DNA from: Rhodosporidiobolus odoratus
Taxonomy: Eukaryota; Basidiomycota; Microbotryomycetes; Sporidiobolales; Sporidiobolaceae
DNA: 64,000 nucleotides
NCBI GenBank assembly: GCA_034387635.1
Contig: JAOANU010000010.1
Location: 1,240,001 to 1,304,000 of the forward strand
Direction of reading: 5' to 3'
Part shown: positions 60,101 through 64,000 of the stretch, piece after piece
How positions within the stretch are numbered: the first letter of the stretch is position 1
How the letters are laid out: each line of letters starts with the position of its first letter
The notes under the pieces: model-generated
Seen by the model: only the letters and a program-made list of their open reading frames with translations
What the model was told of the DNA's origin: nothing
Databases searched by the model: none
Program-made: the position numbers and the translations under genes

Positions 60101-61008
60101 ATCCCTGGAGGTAATGGCGCAACAAAGAAGCTGCGGGTTGCTTGCTCTACAGTGCCTACCGTACAAGGGACCGTCGTAAACAACGCTAGCCGAACGGAGT
60201 GACCGTCGGATCCCAGGTCGGCATGAACCGGAGCCACCAACCGCCTCAACTCGAAGCCATACCGGAGCGCAAACTCAGAGGAGATGATATCCGCTTGCGA
60301 CCCCGAGTCGAAAAGAGCAACCGCTGACTCGCCATCGAGTTGCACTGCCGCGGTCAACGGGTCAGGTGCAATCTCCGGCTCGACCATGGCGGGTTTGGGG
60401 CGCCGATTGCGGTGCTTAGCAGCTCGCCGCTTTCGTTTCCGTTCGCTAAGGCTAGTCCCGGAAGGAGACCTTGTCTCAATACTTCCAGTTTCACTCGCTA
60501 CTAGGTTACTTAGGCTTGATACTATGCTCCCGCTTTCATCCCCGCTCTTTCCTTCTCGCTCAGGTCCCACCCCTGGATCGACGGAACCTCCCGGACCAGG
60601 GTCGGCAGACTGGACCACTAGGTCGAAGGTGTCACCCTGACCTAATGGGACGCCCGCATCGAGGTCGACGGGATCACCCGGACTCGACGCGTTGTTGACT
60701 TCCCCGTCGACGGAGTCACCCGGACAAGGAAGCGTTGATGTCTCGCCCACCATCACGGATTCACCCGGAGGTGGGCAAGGAGGAACCCCCGATCCCGCAG
60801 TCTTGATTCCCGCGACGACGACCCGGTTTGAGTCTTGAGGAGGCGAAGTCGGAGTCGACATGGAATCGCTGAATGCGGAGAAGTGGGGGGCGAGGACAGG
60901 AGGCAAAAGGGAGGAAGGGGGAGTGTTCACAATGAGAAAAGGGAGTAAGCGAGCGATCACCTGACAAAGAAGATCCGTCGAGGCGACCTCTCGCCCATCA
61001 GAACGCAT
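57145..61008 (-). pseudogene. pol: Gypsy Pol with internal deletion, stops and frame changes
   Basis: Protease near 60300 (ALFDSGSQADIIS, LGVPWLRD). Reverse transcriptase follows: ACSMFAVPKHDPSQARFVIN, RSKLDFKKAYEQIQ, FVSRVMQQGDCNAPDTM and FYDDVFVYS (a YDD box). The text then jumps from LRYLEIIFATLR directly to HDHEPLKTYHTQPPKQ, the end of RNase H, so the catalytic RNase H core is gone. A TAG interrupts QFDFD / EFIPGTNNVLADSLSRL. Integrase has HETVGHQGAAKTLGWAR, CSSCEPCARGK, AGIDFVVGLP and ISDRDPKFTS. The chromodomain (RVRYLGYSEADDQWRPEDEL) is out of frame with the integrase because one base is missing at about 57410. Confidence 0.88.
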
Positions 61009-61127
61009 AACCGCCGCTACCTTAGAGCATAAGCACGAATGCTGCTCGGTGCGACGGGGCGACTCATCATGGGGCGAGGAGAGTAACGGAGGAAGATCAT
61101 GGGTCGACGTGCAAGGTTTACCATCCC

Positions 61128-62856
61128 TTACACGTCGCCTACTTTTCCCGTACTCGAGTCGCCACCTCCAACATCAGACTCGTTCCCAAGGTCTGGAGGG
61201 ACCGAGTATGACGCCGGAAGCGAACCGTTGGCGTCCAGCTTCAGGCGGAAGGCGGCAATAGTTACCCCCGAAGGATCCTTGCGAGGGTGAGCACACGACG
61301 TTGAGTAGTGCTTATCGAAGCGGCCGCAGTTATAGCAGTAAACCGCTTGAGGGGGCGTTTGGCTCGCATCCCGTGACCACTCCCCGCGGGAAGCAATCGG
61401 ATGGGCCTTTTGCCACTCCTCAGCGCGGGCACGCCAGCGAACCGTCTTCTCACTTCCTGCACCAGGACCTGTGGGAGCAGAAGGGGAGTGAGTACCGGAG
61501 CTAGCCTTCTTAGGAGCAGAAGAGGGAGACGAGGAAGGAACTCCCCCCAGTCTTCTTGAGAGACGACGAGAACGAGTCGAGTCCGTCAGCCGTAGCAGCA
61601 AGGTCGATGTGCTTGGCGAGGGTGCTCGGGGCTCGTCCCATCGTCCTCAGGGTGGCTAACTGCGTCTTGAGGTACTCGCGGTAGTTGCTGTTGAGGCCTG
61701 CAACGAACGAGGAAATACGATCCGCCTCATCGATAGTCCGATCGAAGCACGCATCCGCAAGCGTCTCCAACTTAGCCCCGAAATCCCTTGCCCGGAGGCT
61801 TCCCTGACGGGCGGATCGGTAGGCTAAGAGGGCTGCATCCGCGGCCTGATCGTCCTTCCAATGAGAGCGAATCGCCTCGATAACCTGCGAAGCAGAAGTG
61901 AAAGGGGTACGGCGATGGCGAGCATCGAACCAGGCCAAGGCACTGAGGCCATTGACAGGGTCCGGAGAGAATAGGGAGCGAAGGATATGGAATGGGTAGG
62001 GGGTAGAGGACTCTGAAATACGCGCCTGCATTTTCAACCCGATGGCGGCAAAGTAGCCTTCCACCGTTTTGATCCATGCTTCGCGCACCACTCGATCGTA
62101 ACTGCCCTTCCACGACTGCGGAGGAGTGACCTACACTCGCACCGCGACCGCTGCCCGTTCCTCCCCCTCGAACTCCTCCTCCACAACCTCACCAGGAAGT
62201 ACCGCCTCCTCCTCAATCACGGACTCCGTCTGACCACCGCGCACCGTCAAGTAACACCGCAAAATGGAGCGACGCTTCTCGAGATTCTCCAACTCCCGCC
62301 TCACCACATCAACCTCAGCATCCACTGCCGAAGCCCCCGGCTGTCCAACAACCTCGCCATCTTCTCCCTTGATCGCCGCAGAAGCTGCATCTTCAGCCGC
62401 CAACCGGTCCTCCTCAGCTTGAGCAAGGCGAGCTTCCTCAGCCTCGAACGCCGCACGTCGTCGGCGTCGTTCCAAGTCGGCTGCGGCGGAAGCGGCAGCA
62501 CGGCGAGCGACGGAACCGGCCGATCGAATGGAGTCGGCTACGGACGTAGGGGCGATAGGTGCGAACGGGTTCCGGCTAGCCCAGGCTTGAGCCGGATTGG
62601 AGAGTGTAGAGACGGGTGGAGAGGGTGCCATGGAGGAAGGAGATTCAGGAAGTTGGGTGAAGCGAGTGGAGCGACGTAAGGAGCGTTGGGCGGTAAAGAA
62701 GGTGTCGTGGGCGGAAGGGGAGTAGGTAGCAGCTCGTATGAACCTAGAGCTACGGCGAGGAGGGGGAGGAGTGAGACTGGAGAGAGACGAAGAGAGGTCG
62801 GAATCGGAGAGAGGGATAGGAGTCGAGGGAGTGTCCGAGGGGGAACGGTCGGACAA
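61128..62856 (-). pseudogene. gag: Gypsy Gag, interrupted
   Basis: The start at 62856 gives MSDRSPSDTPSTPIPLSD, then a Ser/Pro stretch and a coiled-coil-like basic/acidic region (ADLERRRRRAAFEAEEARLA). An in-frame TAG at 62131-62133 is followed without loss of frame by TPPQSWKGSYDRVVREAW and the capsid-like IRSHWKDDQAADAALLAYRS and DEADRISSFVAGLNSNYREYL. Near 61550, at a run of six C, the frame changes. The second part has a Cys-His knuckle, CYNCGRFDKHYSTSC, with spacing CX2CX5HX4C instead of the usual CX2CX4HX4C. Confidence 0.82.
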
Positions 62857-62922
62857 CGAAGACGAGTGAGGTCTCGAAGAGTCGGAAATGATGACAGGAT
62901 AGGGGTTGTACTGTTAAAAAAG

Positions 62923-63297
62923 TGCTGGGGCCAGCGACGTCGACCGAGGGGAGGCCGCGGATCCAGCGAGGGTGGAGGGTAGTGTTGCTGATGTAGCGAG
63001 GTATGAGGGAGACAGCAAGAGTAACAGTGAAGAAACCCTCGTTGCTAAGGCTAAAGAAAAAAAAAGAAGAAGAAGAAGACCACCTCGAACTACAAGTCCC
63101 AACCCGATCACTCAACAATTCCCTCCAACTCAACCATCCGATATCGACCAATGCTAAGGTGGACGTAGGGTGGTTCTGGAGATAGAGGAGGATTGGCAGT
63201 ACGGGTAGAGGTGAAAGTAGTGAAGAGGAAGGATGAAAGGAGAGGAAATGGAATGAAGACTCAACGTATGGGGTGTTATAGCTAGCACATGCTAGCA
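62923..63297 (-). repeat. Shared LTR: 5' of element 1, 3' of element 2
   Basis: 375 bp, nearly identical to 56747-57121. On its right the minus-strand polypurine tract and pol end of a second element follow directly. On its left comes the short leader of element 1 gag. Confidence 0.9.
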
Positions 63298-64000
63298 CCC
63301 ACCCCCCCAGAAGACGAAGCCTAAAGGTTCGTAAGTGAAACCAAGAAAGCCCCAACTCGACGCCGTGCTCCTCGAATGGGATTTGCCCCCCGCTTCGCGG
63401 CGTCCAGCGCCGCTTCCCTAGCCAGGAAATCCCGCAAGGCGTCGGGAGCCGTCTCCCGCAGCTCGTCCTCTGGGCGCCACTGGTCGTCCGCCTCGCTATA
63501 CCCCAAGTACCGCACCCGGAACACCCGCTTCTTCCTCACCACCTTAACCGCCACCAACTTCTCCACCTCCCATTCTGCATCGGCACCATCGGTAGCAGGA
63601 ATGACCGGCAGAGGTTGAGAGAGAGAACGGGCCGGGAAGCGGGAGTCATCGTTGGCGAAGTGGGGTCGGAGTTTAGAGGCGTGGATGCGGGGATGGAGAC
63701 GGAGATGAGGGGGAAAATCGACGGTGTAGACGGATTTGGACGAATCAGCAGTGAGGATGGGGAAGGGACCGACGAAACGAGGAACGAATTTGTGGGCAAG
63801 GCCCGCAGGGAACCGCATACCCGCGGTTGAAACGTAGACCTTCTCGCCGACGATGAATTTCGGAGAGTCGGCGCGTCGTCCCTTGTTGCCTTGGTGTACC
63901 ATGTCGACCCGAGCGGAGATGATCGCGTCTGTGGCTCGCAACCAATCGAGACGAGCGCGATCACCTCGAGAGTCGGCCGACGAGTTCCCACTGGCAACCC
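63298..64000 (-). mobile_element. Ty3/gypsy chromovirus element 2, partial at window edge
   Basis: Collinear with 57122-57823 of element 1 and continues past the window. It holds the polypurine tract and the C-terminal integrase plus chromodomain coding region. Confidence 0.88.
63321..64000 (-). CDS. pol: Integrase C-terminus and chromodomain of element 2 (partial)
   Basis: One unbroken frame: ATDAIISARVDMVHQGNKGR, the GPY-like region FVPRFVGPFPILTADSSKSV, ASKLRPHFAND and, in frame, EVEKLVAVKVVRKKRVFRVR and YLGYSEADDQWRPEDEL (chromodomain), ending VGAFLVSLTNL. Unlike element 1 it keeps the cytosine at 63590-63592, so the integrase-chromodomain fusion is intact. The 5' part lies beyond the window. 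Confidence 0.88.
   Translation of the reverse strand, partial: VASGNSSADSRGDRARLDWLRATDAIISARVDMVHQGNKGRRADSPKFIVGEKVYVSTAGMRFPAGLAHKFVPRFVGPFPILTADSSKSVYTVDFPPHLRLHPRIHASKLRPHFANDDSRFPARSLSQPLPVIPATDGADAEWEVEKLVAVKVVRKKRVFRVRYLGYSEADDQWRPEDELRETAPDALRDFLAREAALDAAKRGANPIRGARRRVGAFLVSLTNL

Larger units (their letters stand above)
56747..63297 (-). mobile_element. Ty3/gypsy chromovirus element 1, defective
   Basis: A 6551-bp unit bounded by two 375-bp LTRs. On the minus strand it encodes Gag, protease, reverse transcriptase, integrase and a C-terminal chromodomain, the order of chromoviruses. Its reading frames are broken by an in-frame TAG in gag, a frame change at a G run near 61550, loss of most of RNase H near 59120, a TAG at about 59016, a frame change near 58730 and a one-base deletion at about 57410. 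It is therefore probably non-autonomous. No target duplication can be tested because its right LTR runs directly into a second element. Confidence 0.88.

Overview
The window is nuclear DNA of a GC-rich, intron-dense fungus, most likely a basidiomycete. A red yeast of the Pucciniomycotina (Rhodotorula/Rhodosporidium type) is my inference, from short GT-AG introns of about 50-110 bases in nearly every gene, tight gene packing, and a gene set including CSN4, MCM5, FEX, TSC10 and EF-1B. No tRNA, rRNA or CRISPR signal was found. No database search was possible; product names rest on motifs and remembered family features.

Left part, 0.36-15.7 kb, is ordinary housekeeping DNA: a Pro/Ser-rich single-span membrane protein, UTP6 (ribosome biogenesis) divergent from PEX5 (peroxisome import receptor), a THEM6-like thioesterase, an XBP1/HAC1-like bZIP factor whose 3' part changes reading frame twice, CSN4 (COP9 signalosome) and a CCDC47-like ER protein.

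At 15.96-20.62 kb sits an apparently young Ty1/copia element on the minus strand: 243-bp LTRs that I read as identical, a 5-bp target duplication and a 1229-codon open pol frame. From 21.1 to 28.9 kb an inverted duplication brackets two zinc-cluster regulators. One arm holds a decayed 3' end of MCM5 followed by an intact regulator; the other holds intact MCM5 followed by a broken 5' end of the same regulator.

28.5-51.2 kb is again gene-dense: MCM5, two small unrecognised or mitochondrial-type proteins, MYG1, an SPIN90/Ldb17-type protein, a PTC1-like PP2C with a 30-G tract in an intron, a secreted ferritin-like protein, the double-domain fluoride exporter FEX, 3-ketosphinganine reductase TSC10, and EF-1B.

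51.2-54.9 kb has no recognisable gene but holds diverged repeats. 54.9-64 kb is a repeat-rich end: a broken gene with a 230-bp tandem duplication, then a Ty3/gypsy chromovirus array on the minus strand in which two elements share one 375-bp LTR. The complete-length element carries several disabling lesions.
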